From NCBI GenBank assembly GCA_946885925.1, contig CAMPHP010000190.1, positions 1 through 6,434 of the forward strand: a stretch of DNA of 6,434 bases, in the 5' to 3' direction. The translations under genes and the position numbers were made by a program. Under the pieces are notes generated by a model. That model searched no databases, was not told the origin of the DNA, and saw only the letters and a list, made by a program, of their open reading frames with translations. Source of the DNA: an uncultured Litorilinea sp. (lineage in GTDB: Bacteria > Chloroflexota > Anaerolineae > Caldilineales > Caldilineaceae). Below, in pieces: positions 1 to 6,379 of this stretch. Position 1 is the first letter of the stretch, and the number at the start of each line of letters is the position of its first letter.

Positions 1-1513
1 TCACATAGTAATCAGGAGCTTGAGAACCGGGCAGATAGGTAACAGTCCACTCAATCTCCTCACCCGTGCCATACTCGATGCTCTGGATTGCATTACAGGT
101 ATTAAAGGTCGTTGCGCCCGAATTCTCATCACAGTTGATGGTATAGGCCAGTTCTACATCCGCTACCGAACCCGGTGTGCCATCACTCCAGGTATAGGGA
201 TTGAGCGCATAGGTGACAGTCAGTTGCGGCAGTTCCAACTCGCTGGAGCCGTCATATTCAACGCTTTGACCATCAATCACAAGACGTGTTCCCTCAGCAA
301 GTTCGACTGGCTCGCCGTCTGCCGAATAGACCATATCACCCGGTTCAACAGCGACCATCTCATTGGTTGCCAAACCCGATTCGATTGTGCTCAGTTCGCG
401 CTGCAACACAGGTTGGAAGTCATAGCTATATTGGGTGTTGCCCTCGCCGACTGCCATCTGGGCGATCTGTGCTTGCACGGCAGCACTCTCTACCAGGGTG
501 TGCATGGAGGCAGGCTCTTGGGAGAAACCCATCACCAGCGTGTCGCCACCATCAGTCAGTCGCCACTGCGCAGCACTGGCAGTCGCATATTCGGTTTCGT
601 CTACAACCAGCCCTTCCAGATTAATGCTCCAAGCCTCGGCCTCGGCACGTTGGAAGAGTGGCAAGGAGACCATATCCTTGGCAAACTCTTCTTGGACAAT
701 GTCATAGGCGGCAATACGCTCATCGCGATCCAGGGTGTTATTGGCCAGCACAATGGCATCACTAGCAACTTGGTTACACCAGCCCATTGTATTCTGGCCC
801 TCCCAGTTGTTGGCAGGGGTCGGAATTTGGTTACAGGCATAGAGGGTCTGACCAGAAGGATCTGCTTGGCCTACCCACGCATACGCACCCAGTTCAAATT
901 CGCGGCGGGCCAAACCAGTGGTATCACCAAACCAAATGTCGGCGGTGATGTGGTTGCGGGTGATGTCAAAGCCACAACCTTCCAGGTTTTGCTCGGCTAC
1001 CGCAGCCCAGGTCTGGCGGAATTGAGCGTCGGTGGTGGTGAGGCTCAATGCCAAAGGATCACCCTGGGCGTTCTGGCGTACTGTGCCACCATCAGGCAAT
1101 GTCCAGCCAGCTTCGTCCAGCAGCGCCCCACCGGCTTCGGGATCATAGGGATAATCCTGATAGGGTCCACCATAGGCCCAGTGCGTCTTGGGGAGGAAGC
1201 TATCCATACGCAGCGTCGGCTTAATCTCATCCGATACGTAGGTGTAGACCGAATCGATCAGCGCATCGCGATCAATACAATGGGCAATTGCCTGGCGTAC
1301 CCGTAGATCGCTCAACATTGGGTGTGGGGTGGTAAAGGCATCAGCACTAGCCTCTGGGCTAGCTGCCTCTGCTGGCGCTTCCGTTGTCGCACCTTCAGCC
1401 GCGGGTTGCTCCGCAGAAGAGGCAGTGGTGCTTCCTGCGGGGGCGGTACATGCGCTGATAACCATCGCAGAGATGGCTAAGAGCGCAAGCAAATTGAGTA
1501 GTTTTGCTCTCAT
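1..1513 (-). CDS. Lipoprotein ABC solute-binding protein, family 5 (OppA/DppA type), with permuted domain order; 3' end cut by window
   Basis: 504 codons are open from the ATG at 1513 to the left edge, so the C-terminus is missing. Seen: hydrophobic signal with lipobox VISAC (Cys22), an Ala/Ser/Thr/Glu/Pro linker (about 23-60), then TTPHPMLSDLRVRQAI (61-76), YPYDPE (121-126), LLDEAGW (131-137), IPTPANNWEGQNTMGWC (230-246) and SLPLFQR (283-289). These are the usual C-terminal landmarks of SBP family 5. Next come GGDTLVMGFSQEP (322-334), YDFQPVL (364-370) and WSDGTP (442-447), which are normally N-terminal. Known: the family captures peptides, sugars or metals outside the membrane for Opp/Dpp-type importers. 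Inferred: a circularly permuted SBP anchored by lipid, serving the ATPases encoded just upstream; ligand unknown. The start is fixed by a doubled AAGGAG ribosome site. A 447-base gap separates it from dppF. Alternative: two fused SBPs, the first lacking its N-terminal half. Confidence 0.9.
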   Translation of the reverse strand, partial: MRAKLLNLLALLAISAMVISACTAPAGSTTASSAEQPAAEGATTEAPAEAASPEASADAFTTPHPMLSDLRVRQAIAHCIDRDALIDSVYTYVSDEIKPTLRMDSFLPKTHWAYGGPYQDYPYDPEAGGALLDEAGWTLPDGGTVRQNAQGDPLALSLTTTDAQFRQTWAAVAEQNLEGCGFDITRNHITADIWFGDTTGLARREFELGAYAWVGQADPSGQTLYACNQIPTPANNWEGQNTMGWCNQVASDAIVLANNTLDRDERIAAYDIVQEEFAKDMVSLPLFQRAEAEAWSINLEGLVVDETEYATASAAQWRLTDGGDTLVMGFSQEPASMHTLVESAAVQAQIAQMAVGEGNTQYSYDFQPVLQRELSTIESGLATNEMVAVEPGDMVYSADGEPVELAEGTRLVIDGQSVEYDGSSELELPQLTVTYALNPYTWSDGTPGSVADVELAYTINCDENSGATTFNTCNAIQSIEYGTGEEIEWTVTYLPGSQAPDYYV

Positions 1514-1519
1514 GTGGAA

Positions 1520-1532
1520 CTCCTTCTCCTTC
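1520..1532 (-). promoter_or_regulatory. Doubled Shine-Dalgarno site of the solute-binding protein gene
   Basis: Read on the minus strand this is GAAGGAGAAGGAG, two overlapping AGGAG-like cores. The nearer core ends 6 bases before the ATG at 1513, a standard spacing. It fixes the start and suggests strong translation, which suits a binding protein needed in excess over its transporter. Confidence 0.75.
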
Positions 1533-1615
1533 AATTCGTTGGTCATGCCACTCTGCCTGTCACCTTGGATGGCATGTCACCCTTGATACGTAAAATTCAG
1601 CCATATACTTCAACA

Positions 1616-1653
1616 CCACTAATGGTAGTGTCTGCTGAGTCCACTAGCAGTGG
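1616..1653. promoter_or_regulatory. Pair of CCACTA-type inverted repeats upstream of the solute-binding protein gene
   Basis: Two short dyads share the start CCACTA. The first has CACTA (1617-1621), ATGG, then TAGTG (1626-1630). The second has CCACT (1641-1645), AGC, then AGTGG (1649-1653). Their centres are about 23-24 bases apart and lie roughly 110-135 bases before the SBP start. Paired similar dyads in a promoter region suggest an operator, but arms of five bases can arise by chance and no regulator is identified. Confidence 0.3.
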
Positions 1654-1667
1654 TTACAACCGAAATT

Positions 1668-1703
1668 ACCTGCACCAAAATCACCTACACCAAAATCACC
1701 TAC
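1668..1703. repeat. 15-base tandem repeat, about 2.4 copies
   Basis: The unit ACCTRCACCAAAATC occurs at 1668-1682 and 1683-1697, followed by a partial copy ACCTAC at 1698-1703. The only difference between the full copies is G at 1672 versus A at 1687. It lies about 155-190 bases upstream of the SBP start, in non-coding DNA. It could be replication slippage or a repeated binding site; the sequence does not decide. Confidence 0.75.
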
Positions 1704-1739
1704 GAAGAAGCACCTGCTATTCGGAAGCAATAGAACAAC

Positions 1740-1775
1740 GCGGCGCTGCTACCGCCTAAGCCGTTACAGCGCCGC
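1740..1775 (-). terminator. Probable intrinsic terminator downstream of the ATPase genes
   Basis: GCGGCGCTG (1740-1748) and CAGCGCCGC (1767-1775) form a perfect 9-base, GC-rich inverted repeat around an 18-base loop. On the minus strand it is followed by GTTGTTCTATT, a moderately T-rich tail. It lies about 185 bases after the dppF stop and about 230 bases before the SBP start, so it could end the dppD-dppF transcript before the SBP promoter. The large loop and broken T tract lower confidence; it could instead stabilise the mRNA end. Confidence 0.45.
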
Positions 1776-1959
1776 ACAATTCACTTCTGAAACCTTTTAC
1801 ACCCCGTTGCCAACGGTTGTGTTGGGTAGGATGTCAACGAATGGTGGAGAACAATTTGCATTAACCACCCTGCCATCTAGCTACCTGTCTGACCATCGGC
1901 ACTGATGGCAAACAGTTGGTTACGTACAACTCTCGACACGTAAAGCGCGCGAGTTTAAT

Positions 1960-3000
1960 TTATTCGTACAAGTAACAAGCCGTGGAGTGACCGGGCTTAT
2001 ATTCTACAAAGGGCGGATCTTCGGTGCGGCATATATCCATCACCCGCGGGCAGCGAGTGGAGAAGTTGCAGCCTTTGGGTGGATTGGCAGGGCTGGGTAC
2101 ATCCCCTTCCAGAATAATGCGCTTACGTTGGCTCTCAATGACAGGATCGGGAATGGGTACTGCCGACAAAAGCGCCTGTGTATAGGGATGCATGGGGTTC
2201 TCGTAGAGTTCATCACGATCCGCTAACTCTACGATCTTGCCCAAGTACATCACGGCAATGCGATCCGAGATATGGCGCACCACCGAGAGATCATGGGCAA
2301 TAAAGAGATAGGTGAGACCCAATTCATCTTGGAGGTCTTCCAAGAGATTAATGATCTGCGCCTGGATGGAAACATCCAACGCCGAAATCGGTTCGTCACA
2401 GACAATAAAGGCAGGATTGACCGCCAATGCGCGTGCCACACCGATGCGCTGGCGCTGACCACCCGAAAACTCATGGGGATAGCGGTTGACGAAGTAGGGG
2501 TTCAAGCCTACCGTCTTTAGCAATTCTTGCACCCGCTCTTGGCGTTCCTTTTTGTTGCTGCCGATATTGTGCACTTCCAATGGCTCGCCAATGATGCTGC
2601 CTACGGTCATGCGCGGGTTAAGCGATGCATAGGGGTCTTGGAAGATCATCTGCATACGACGGCGCATCTTGCGTAGATCTTCACCCTTTGTCTGGGTAAT
2701 ATCTACGCCTTCAAAAAAGACATGACCATCGGTGGGGCGATAGAGTTGGAGAATGGCACGTCCCGTAGTTGATTTACCACAACCGGACTCGCCCACCAAA
2801 CCCAGTGTTTCGCCCTTGTACATCGTAAAGTCAACACCATCAACGGCCTTAATTGCACCCACTTGGCGTTGAAAGATAATGCCACGGGTGATCGGGAAGT
2901 GCATCTTCAAATCACGCACTTCCAACAAGGGCTGCCCCTTGCCATTTGTACCGTTGGTAGCAGTTACATTGGTCTTCGTTACATCAGTCGTAGGGGTCAT
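1960..3000 (-). CDS. dppF: Oligopeptide/dipeptide ABC transporter ATP-binding protein, DppF/OppF type
   Basis: A 346-residue ATPase of the peptide/nickel importer family, the usual length plus a Thr/Asn-rich N-terminal tail of about 22 residues. Seen: Walker [10 protein letters not shown] (70-78), Q-loop Gln121 in IFQDP, signature SGGQR (179-183), Walker B FIVCDE (198-203), D-loop SALD (206-209) and H-loop His236. The C-terminal oligopeptide/dipeptide domain has HPYTQALL (271-278) and cysteines 311, 317, 324 and 342. Known: in related Opp/Dpp ATPases this cysteine set binds an iron-sulfur cluster. It should pair with the upstream DppD-type subunit on the inner face of the membrane to drive import. 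Its ATG overlaps the dppD stop (ATGA), a sign of translational coupling; GAGG lies 10 bases upstream. Substrate cannot be read from the ATPase, and dpp versus opp is nominal. Confidence 0.95.
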   Translation of the reverse strand: MTPTTDVTKTNVTATNGTNGKGQPLLEVRDLKMHFPITRGIIFQRQVGAIKAVDGVDFTMYKGETLGLVGESGCGKSTTGRAILQLYRPTDGHVFFEGVDITQTKGEDLRKMRRRMQMIFQDPYASLNPRMTVGSIIGEPLEVHNIGSNKKERQERVQELLKTVGLNPYFVNRYPHEFSGGQRQRIGVARALAVNPAFIVCDEPISALDVSIQAQIINLLEDLQDELGLTYLFIAHDLSVVRHISDRIAVMYLGKIVELADRDELYENPMHPYTQALLSAVPIPDPVIESQRKRIILEGDVPSPANPPKGCNFSTRCPRVMDICRTEDPPFVEYKPGHSTACYLYE

Positions 3001-4010
3001 GATACCGCCGCCTCTTCTTCACTCACCAGCACCTTAACATTAGAAATATCAACCCAACATGCCGAGCGATGGTCTGGTCTCACCGTCTCAAGTGGTGGGT
3101 TTTCCTGCCAACACTTTTCCACTGAAAAGGCACAGCGAGGGGCAAAGGGACATTGATTGGGCAGTTCCAACAAGTCGGGCGGAAGTCCCTCAATCGGGAT
3201 CAGGCGCTTTTGGCGGCCCAAATCTAGGCGGGGGATCGAGCGCAATAACCCCAATGTGTAGGGATGGCGAGGATTGGCATAGATATCATCGACGGGTGCT
3301 TCTTCAATGATAAAGCCTGAGTACATGACGATCACTCGTTGCGCCATGCCCGCGACCACGCCCAAGTCATGGGTAATCCAGATAATGGACATCCCTAACT
3401 CTTCCTTGAGCCGGTTTACCAAATCCACGATCTGAGCTTGGATGGTGACATCAAGGGCCGTGGTAGGCTCGTCTGCGATCAGCAATTGAGGATTGCAGCT
3501 CAACCCCATTGCGATCATCACGCGCTGGCGCATGCCACCGGAAAACTGATGGGGATAATCATCCAGGCGCTGTGCAGCACCAGGAATCCCAACCATCTCC
3601 AAAAGTTGCACCGCACGTTTGCGGCTCTGCTCCTTATTCATGTTAAGGTGCAGTTCCAATGCTTCCGTAATCTGGCGACCAATTGTCAGCACTGGGTTGA
3701 GAGAGGTCATTGGGTCCTGAAAGATCATGGCAATACGGTTACCGCGAATTCCACGCAGTTCGTCTTCCGAGAGCTTGAGCAGGTCTTGACCGTCAAACCA
3801 GACTTCCCCATCGACAATTTTGCCTGGTGGTTGCGGGATCAACCGGATCAGTGACATCACCCCAACGCTTTTGCCACTACCAGACTCGCCGACGATGGCG
3901 ACAGTTTCACCTTTGTCTACTGAATAAGAAATGCCATTAACAGCGTGAACTACGCCGTCTTGTGTGAAGAACTGAGTCTTGAGGTTCTTCACTTCCAGCA
4001 ATTTTGCCAT
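2997..4010 (-). CDS. dppD: Oligopeptide/dipeptide ABC transporter ATP-binding protein, DppD/OppD type
   Basis: A 337-residue ATPase, typical for the DppD/OppD family. Seen: Walker A GESGSGKS (41-48), Q-loop Gln98 in IFQDP, signature SGGMRQR (157-163), Walker B LLIADE (176-181), TTALD D-loop (183-187) and H-loop His214. The C-terminal domain has HPYTLGLL (249-256) and cysteines 287, 293, 300 and 318, the pattern that holds an iron-sulfur cluster in studied relatives. The start at 4010 ([10 protein letters not shown]) is chosen because AGAGGAG lies 9 bases upstream and the protein then begins just before the conserved first strand. The frame stays open to a TTG at 4046, which would add 12 residues without a well-spaced ribosome site. 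It should form a heterodimeric ATPase with the overlapping DppF-type subunit. Substrate is unknown. Confidence 0.95.
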   Translation of the reverse strand: MAKLLEVKNLKTQFFTQDGVVHAVNGISYSVDKGETVAIVGESGSGKSVGVMSLIRLIPQPPGKIVDGEVWFDGQDLLKLSEDELRGIRGNRIAMIFQDPMTSLNPVLTIGRQITEALELHLNMNKEQSRKRAVQLLEMVGIPGAAQRLDDYPHQFSGGMRQRVMIAMGLSCNPQLLIADEPTTALDVTIQAQIVDLVNRLKEELGMSIIWITHDLGVVAGMAQRVIVMYSGFIIEEAPVDDIYANPRHPYTLGLLRSIPRLDLGRQKRLIPIEGLPPDLLELPNQCPFAPRCAFSVEKCWQENPPLETVRPDHRSACWVDISNVKVLVSEEEAAVS

Positions 4011-4019
4011 GAAGTTTCG

Positions 4020-4026
4020 CTCCTCT
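4020..4026 (-). promoter_or_regulatory. Ribosome binding site deciding the dppD-like start
   Basis: Minus-strand AGAGGAG lies 9 bases before the ATG at 4010. The alternative TTG at 4046 has only AAAGGG directly touching it, with no room for initiation. This supports the shorter 337-residue protein. Confidence 0.75.
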
Positions 4027-4053
4027 GCATGGAATGAATTTTCCAACCCTTTC

Positions 4054-4083
4054 AGCGTAACTGAAATGATTTTTTGGGGTCAA
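4054..4083 (-). promoter_or_regulatory. Possible sigma-70-like promoter of the ATPase genes
   Basis: Minus-strand TTGACC (4083-4078) matches five of six bases of a -35 box. It is followed after 18 bases, including an A tract, by TACGCT (4059-4054), which keeps T1, A2 and T6 of a -10 box. This would start transcription about 20 bases before the ribosome site at 4020-4026. The -10 is poor, so this is only a candidate. Confidence 0.25.
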
Positions 4084-4094
4084 TAACGACACGC

Positions 4095-4115
4095 GCTTGC
4101 TTTTATGCAGCAAGC
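4095..4115. repeat. 7-base inverted repeat upstream of the dppD-like gene
   Basis: GCTTGCT (4095-4101) and AGCAAGC (4109-4115) are perfect complements around a 7-base spacer. It sits just upstream of the candidate -35 box and lacks a T tract directly after it on the minus strand, so an operator or a weak end of an upstream transcript are both possible. Confidence 0.4.
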
Positions 4116-4157
4116 CAGCTAAATTTTGATTTTATATAGACCCCTTGGGCCATTACG

Positions 4158-4175
4158 ATAGGGCAATCTCCCTAT
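4158..4175. repeat. 6-base inverted repeat in the gap upstream of dppD
   Basis: ATAGGG (4158-4163) and CCCTAT (4170-4175) are perfect complements around CAATCT. Arms of this length are not rare by chance; it is listed because it adds to several dyads in the same gap. Confidence 0.3.
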
Positions 4176-4410
4176 GGGAATTAAGGCTACCGCTCTAGGT
4201 AACAGTGCTGTGGCACATCCAAACCCGTAGCAAAGGCCAAACAATCATTCGATTTTATAGCACCGATCTGTGTGTAGTGACCAAGAGCGCAGTTTGGTGT
4301 CAACTTCCACGCATCTTTGTGATTGAGAATCGAGGACTGCCAAACCGACAGGAACTGGAGTGCCGCGCGAATAATAAACATTGCTGCGGCTCGCGGGGTA
4401 AAGCCTCCGC

Positions 4411-4425
4411 TTTGTATGATACAAA
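4411..4425. promoter_or_regulatory. 15-base perfect palindrome, operator-like
   Basis: TTTGTATGATACAAA has perfect 7-base arms around one central base. A short, odd-length, AT-rich palindrome with TTGTAT/ATACAA arms is the kind of site bound by dimeric repressors, and resembles sites of some GntR-family regulators (family knowledge from memory). It lies about 110 bases after the helix-turn-helix gene and about 400 bases before dppD, so its target is unclear. Confidence 0.35.
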
Positions 4426-4533
4426 ATCCTAACAAAGTTTAGGTTGCTTGTCAAAACATCTTTTTGTAACGGGTCTATTCCAGGAATTAGGCGAACCGAG
4501 TCTGTGCAAGAGCTACTGCCTGTCATGCATAGG

Positions 4534-4902
4534 CTACCCGGCAAGCGCCTCTAGCACTGCTTGCGGGTTCTTGGCAATCACCCGCAGGTAGTTCCTGGCT
4601 GCACTGTCCGGTACACTTACACCCTGCTCCCAATCGCGAAGAGTTCCCAGAGGCACTTGGAATTTTTCGGCGAATTGCTCCTGGGTCAACTGGAGCCTTG
4701 CCCGTATCTCTTTGAGGTTGGGACCTTCAGGCAACTGAGCGAGTTCCTCTTCTGTCAATAGCACTGTATCCGGATCGGACAACGCCTTGAGTGTTGCCCA
4801 ATCGGTTTGACCCTCAAAGGAGCGGGTTGTTCCGTCAGGCATCACTTGGACGACCTTCCCGTTGGGAAGAAGCCTTGCGCGTATTGTATTCTCGCTGCTC
4901 AT
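4534..4902 (-). CDS. XRE-type helix-turn-helix protein, antitoxin-like
   Basis: 122 residues. The N-terminal part (about 8-32) looks like a small beta hairpin (RARLLPNGKVVQVMPDGT), followed by a charged linker with LTEEELAQLPEG (49-60). The helix-turn-helix lies at about 62-118: LKEIRARLQLTQEQFAEKF, then VPLGTLRDWEQG (83-94), a typical recognition-helix segment, ending in NPQAVLEAL. From memory, proteins with this RDWEQG...PD.AAR.YL..I..NP pattern are annotated as DNA-binding antitoxins, often beside BrnT-type toxins. No toxin-like frame is visible on either side: only 68 bases separate it from argH upstream, and the downstream gap shows no BrnT motif. GGGAGG lies 4 bases before the ATG. It may be co-transcribed with argH; a weak dyad (4944..4961) in the gap has a mismatch and no T tract on this strand. 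Could be an orphan antitoxin or a local regulator. Confidence 0.85.
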   Translation of the reverse strand: MSSENTIRARLLPNGKVVQVMPDGTTRSFEGQTDWATLKALSDPDTVLLTEEELAQLPEGPNLKEIRARLQLTQEQFAEKFQVPLGTLRDWEQGVSVPDSAARNYLRVIAKNPQAVLEALAG

Positions 4903-4970
4903 CTATCCTCCCGCATCTGCATACTTGCGGTCTTATTCTACTGGATACCCGTAGGGGTGTCAATGATGAG

Positions 4971-6350
4971 TTATTTCTCTGCCAGCCACTCGCGCAACTG
5001 GGCAATCTGGGCCAACACCGCGCGGCGGCTTGTTCCTCCTTCCGCATCACGTCGTTCTACACTCTGCTCAAAATCCCACACCTGAGTAACATCCTGCTCA
5101 AAGGCGGGATGCAACCCTTGCAGATCGACAACTGTCAGCGCAGCCAGTTCGATCCCCTGCCGCTCCGCCAGTGCCACTGCCGCACCTGCCACATGATGGG
5201 TCTCGCGGAAGGGGACACCTTTGCGTACCAGATACTCGGCCAAATCAGTCGCCAACATCTCGCTTGCCAATGCCGCACGCATGCGTGTCGCGTTGGGTGT
5301 CAGGGTAGAAATCACCCCCCAGGCAATTTGCAACGCTCCGCTCAACGTATCCACAGCGTCAAACAATGGCTCTTTGTCTTCCTGTAGATCCTTGTTATAG
5401 GTGCTGGGTAGCCCCTTGAGCGTCACCAATACACTGGTCATGTCGCCCATCACACGCCCAGACTTGCCGCGCAACAGTTCCAAGGCATCGGGGTTCTTCT
5501 TTTGCGGCATCAAGCTGCTGCCCGTGCTATAAGCATCCGCCAGCGTCACAAAACCAAATTCGCGGCTGCTAAAGATGATTAGATCTTCACCTAAACGGCT
5601 CAGGTGTATCATCGTCAGCGTGGCCCAAAACAAAAACTCTGCAATAAAATCGCGGTCGCTCACCCCATCCAAACTGTTTGGCGTCACCCCGGCAAAGTCT
5701 AAATCCGCGGCCAATGCTTGGCGGTCAAGGGCAAAAGGATTGCCCGCCAGCGCGCCACTCCCCAAGGGCAAGCGGTTGGCGCGCACGAGTAGATCATCCA
5801 GACGCTGCATATCTCGCTGCCACATCCAGGCATAGCTCAACAACCAATGGCTCCAGCGCACGGGCTGGGCTGGTTGCAGATGGGTGTAACCTGGCATCAA
5901 CAGATCGATCTCCTCGGCGGCACGCTCCACCGCAACACCAATCAACTGGGCCAGATACCCGCGCAACGTGCCAATCTCATCGCGCAGCCAAAGACGTACA
6001 TCGGTTGCCACCTGATCGTTGCGGCTGCGTCCGGTATGCAGCTTGCCCGCCACCGGGCCAATCAGTTCGGTCAGCCGCCTTTCGTTGGCGGTATGAATAT
6101 CCTCGTCGCCAGGCTTCAGTTCAAATGTCCCCGCGGCCCACTCTGCCGCGACCGCATTCAATCCGGCGATGATCTGTTCTGCTTCAGCCTCGGTTAGAAT
6201 TTGGGCGCGAGCCAGGGCGCGAGCATAGGCCTGGCTTGCTCGGATGTCTGCCCGCCAGAGCCGTTTGTCAAAGCGAATCGAATCCTGAAATTGTTCCATC
6301 AACGGGTCGGTCGCACCAGTAAAGCGCCCGCCCCACAATTTGGTTGACAT
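4971..6350 (-). CDS. argH: Argininosuccinate lyase
   Basis: 459 residues, the full length usual for ArgH. It splits argininosuccinate into arginine and fumarate, the last step of arginine synthesis in the cytoplasm, as a homotetramer of the fumarase/aspartase superfamily. Seen: N-terminal KLWGGRF (4-10), DEDIHTANERRL (82-93), HTGRSRNDQVATD (105-117), GYTHLQPAQP (154-163) with the catalytic-type His157, and the superfamily signature GSSLMPQKKNPD (277-288), whose serine loop closes over the substrate. The C-terminal FRETHHVAG (381-389) is also typical. No key residue is missing. AGAGGG lies 6 bases before the ATG at 6350. The helix-turn-helix gene begins 68 bases after its stop. A 13-base tandem repeat lies about 30 bases upstream of the start. 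argG is not in the window. Confidence 0.98.
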   Translation of the reverse strand: MSTKLWGGRFTGATDPLMEQFQDSIRFDKRLWRADIRASQAYARALARAQILTEAEAEQIIAGLNAVAAEWAAGTFELKPGDEDIHTANERRLTELIGPVAGKLHTGRSRNDQVATDVRLWLRDEIGTLRGYLAQLIGVAVERAAEEIDLLMPGYTHLQPAQPVRWSHWLLSYAWMWQRDMQRLDDLLVRANRLPLGSGALAGNPFALDRQALAADLDFAGVTPNSLDGVSDRDFIAEFLFWATLTMIHLSRLGEDLIIFSSREFGFVTLADAYSTGSSLMPQKKNPDALELLRGKSGRVMGDMTSVLVTLKGLPSTYNKDLQEDKEPLFDAVDTLSGALQIAWGVISTLTPNATRMRAALASEMLATDLAEYLVRKGVPFRETHHVAGAAVALAERQGIELAALTVVDLQGLHPAFEQDVTQVWDFEQSVERRDAEGGTSRRAVLAQIAQLREWLAEK

Positions 6351-6379
6351 GGTATTCCCTCTGCTATGTGACTTGATGC

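Larger units (their letters stand above)
1514..1959. other. Intergenic region between dppF-like gene and solute-binding protein gene
   Basis: No credible gene is seen on either strand. The region holds the SBP ribosome site, a pair of operator-like dyads (1616..1653), a 15-base tandem repeat (1668..1703) and a strong hairpin (1740..1775). I found no convincing -35/-10 pair for the SBP gene. The stretch from 1776 to 1959, right after the dppF stop, shows only short weak dyads such as CCGTT/AACGG at 1804..1816. The size of the gap suggests the SBP gene has its own control, separate from the two ATPases. Confidence 0.6.
4011..4533. other. AT-richer intergenic gap between the helix-turn-helix gene and the dppD-like gene
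   Basis: About 520 bases without a supported gene. Short open frames of 75-99 codons exist on both strands (for example 4205..4432 plus, 4187..4435 and 4245..4544 minus), but they overlap one another, lack recognisable family motifs and have no good ribosome sites. The gap holds the dppD ribosome site, a candidate promoter, dyads at 4095..4115 and 4158..4175, and an exact 15-base palindrome at 4411..4425. I looked for tRNA-like or toxin-like sequence here and saw none. Confidence 0.55.

Noticed and set aside
20..1306. Long plus-strand open frame of 428 codons opposite the solute-binding protein gene
   Set aside because: It lies in exact antisense codon register with the SBP frame. It stays open only because the SBP gene rarely uses TTA, CTA and TCA codons; it ends where the SBP uses CTA. 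It starts with TTG, lacks a ribosome site and shows no family motif, while the sense protein is clearly recognisable.
1514..1759. Plus-strand frame of 81 codons with an HLHQN repeat
   Set aside because: The peptide repeat is only the translation of the 15-base tandem repeat; no supporting ribosome site or family similarity, and it spans the SBP regulatory region.
4123..4138. TATATAAAAT on the minus strand as a -10 box for dppD
   Set aside because: No acceptable -35 hexamer lies 16-18 bases upstream; the nearest TTGCCC is more than 20 bases away.
4245..4544. Minus-strand frame of 99 codons in the gap, possible toxin partner of the helix-turn-helix protein
   Set aside because: It overlaps the end of the helix-turn-helix gene in another frame and another short frame of equal quality, and shows no BrnT-like or other toxin motif.
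4944..4961. Hairpin GATACCC/GGGTGTC between argH and the helix-turn-helix gene as terminator
   Set aside because: On the minus strand it contains a C-A mismatch and no T tract follows, so it does not meet the pattern of an intrinsic terminator for argH.
5678..6172. Plus-strand frames of 116-164 codons over argH
   Set aside because: They overlie a full-length argH with all signature motifs, and their products are low-complexity, Arg/Pro/Ser-rich as expected of antisense shadows.
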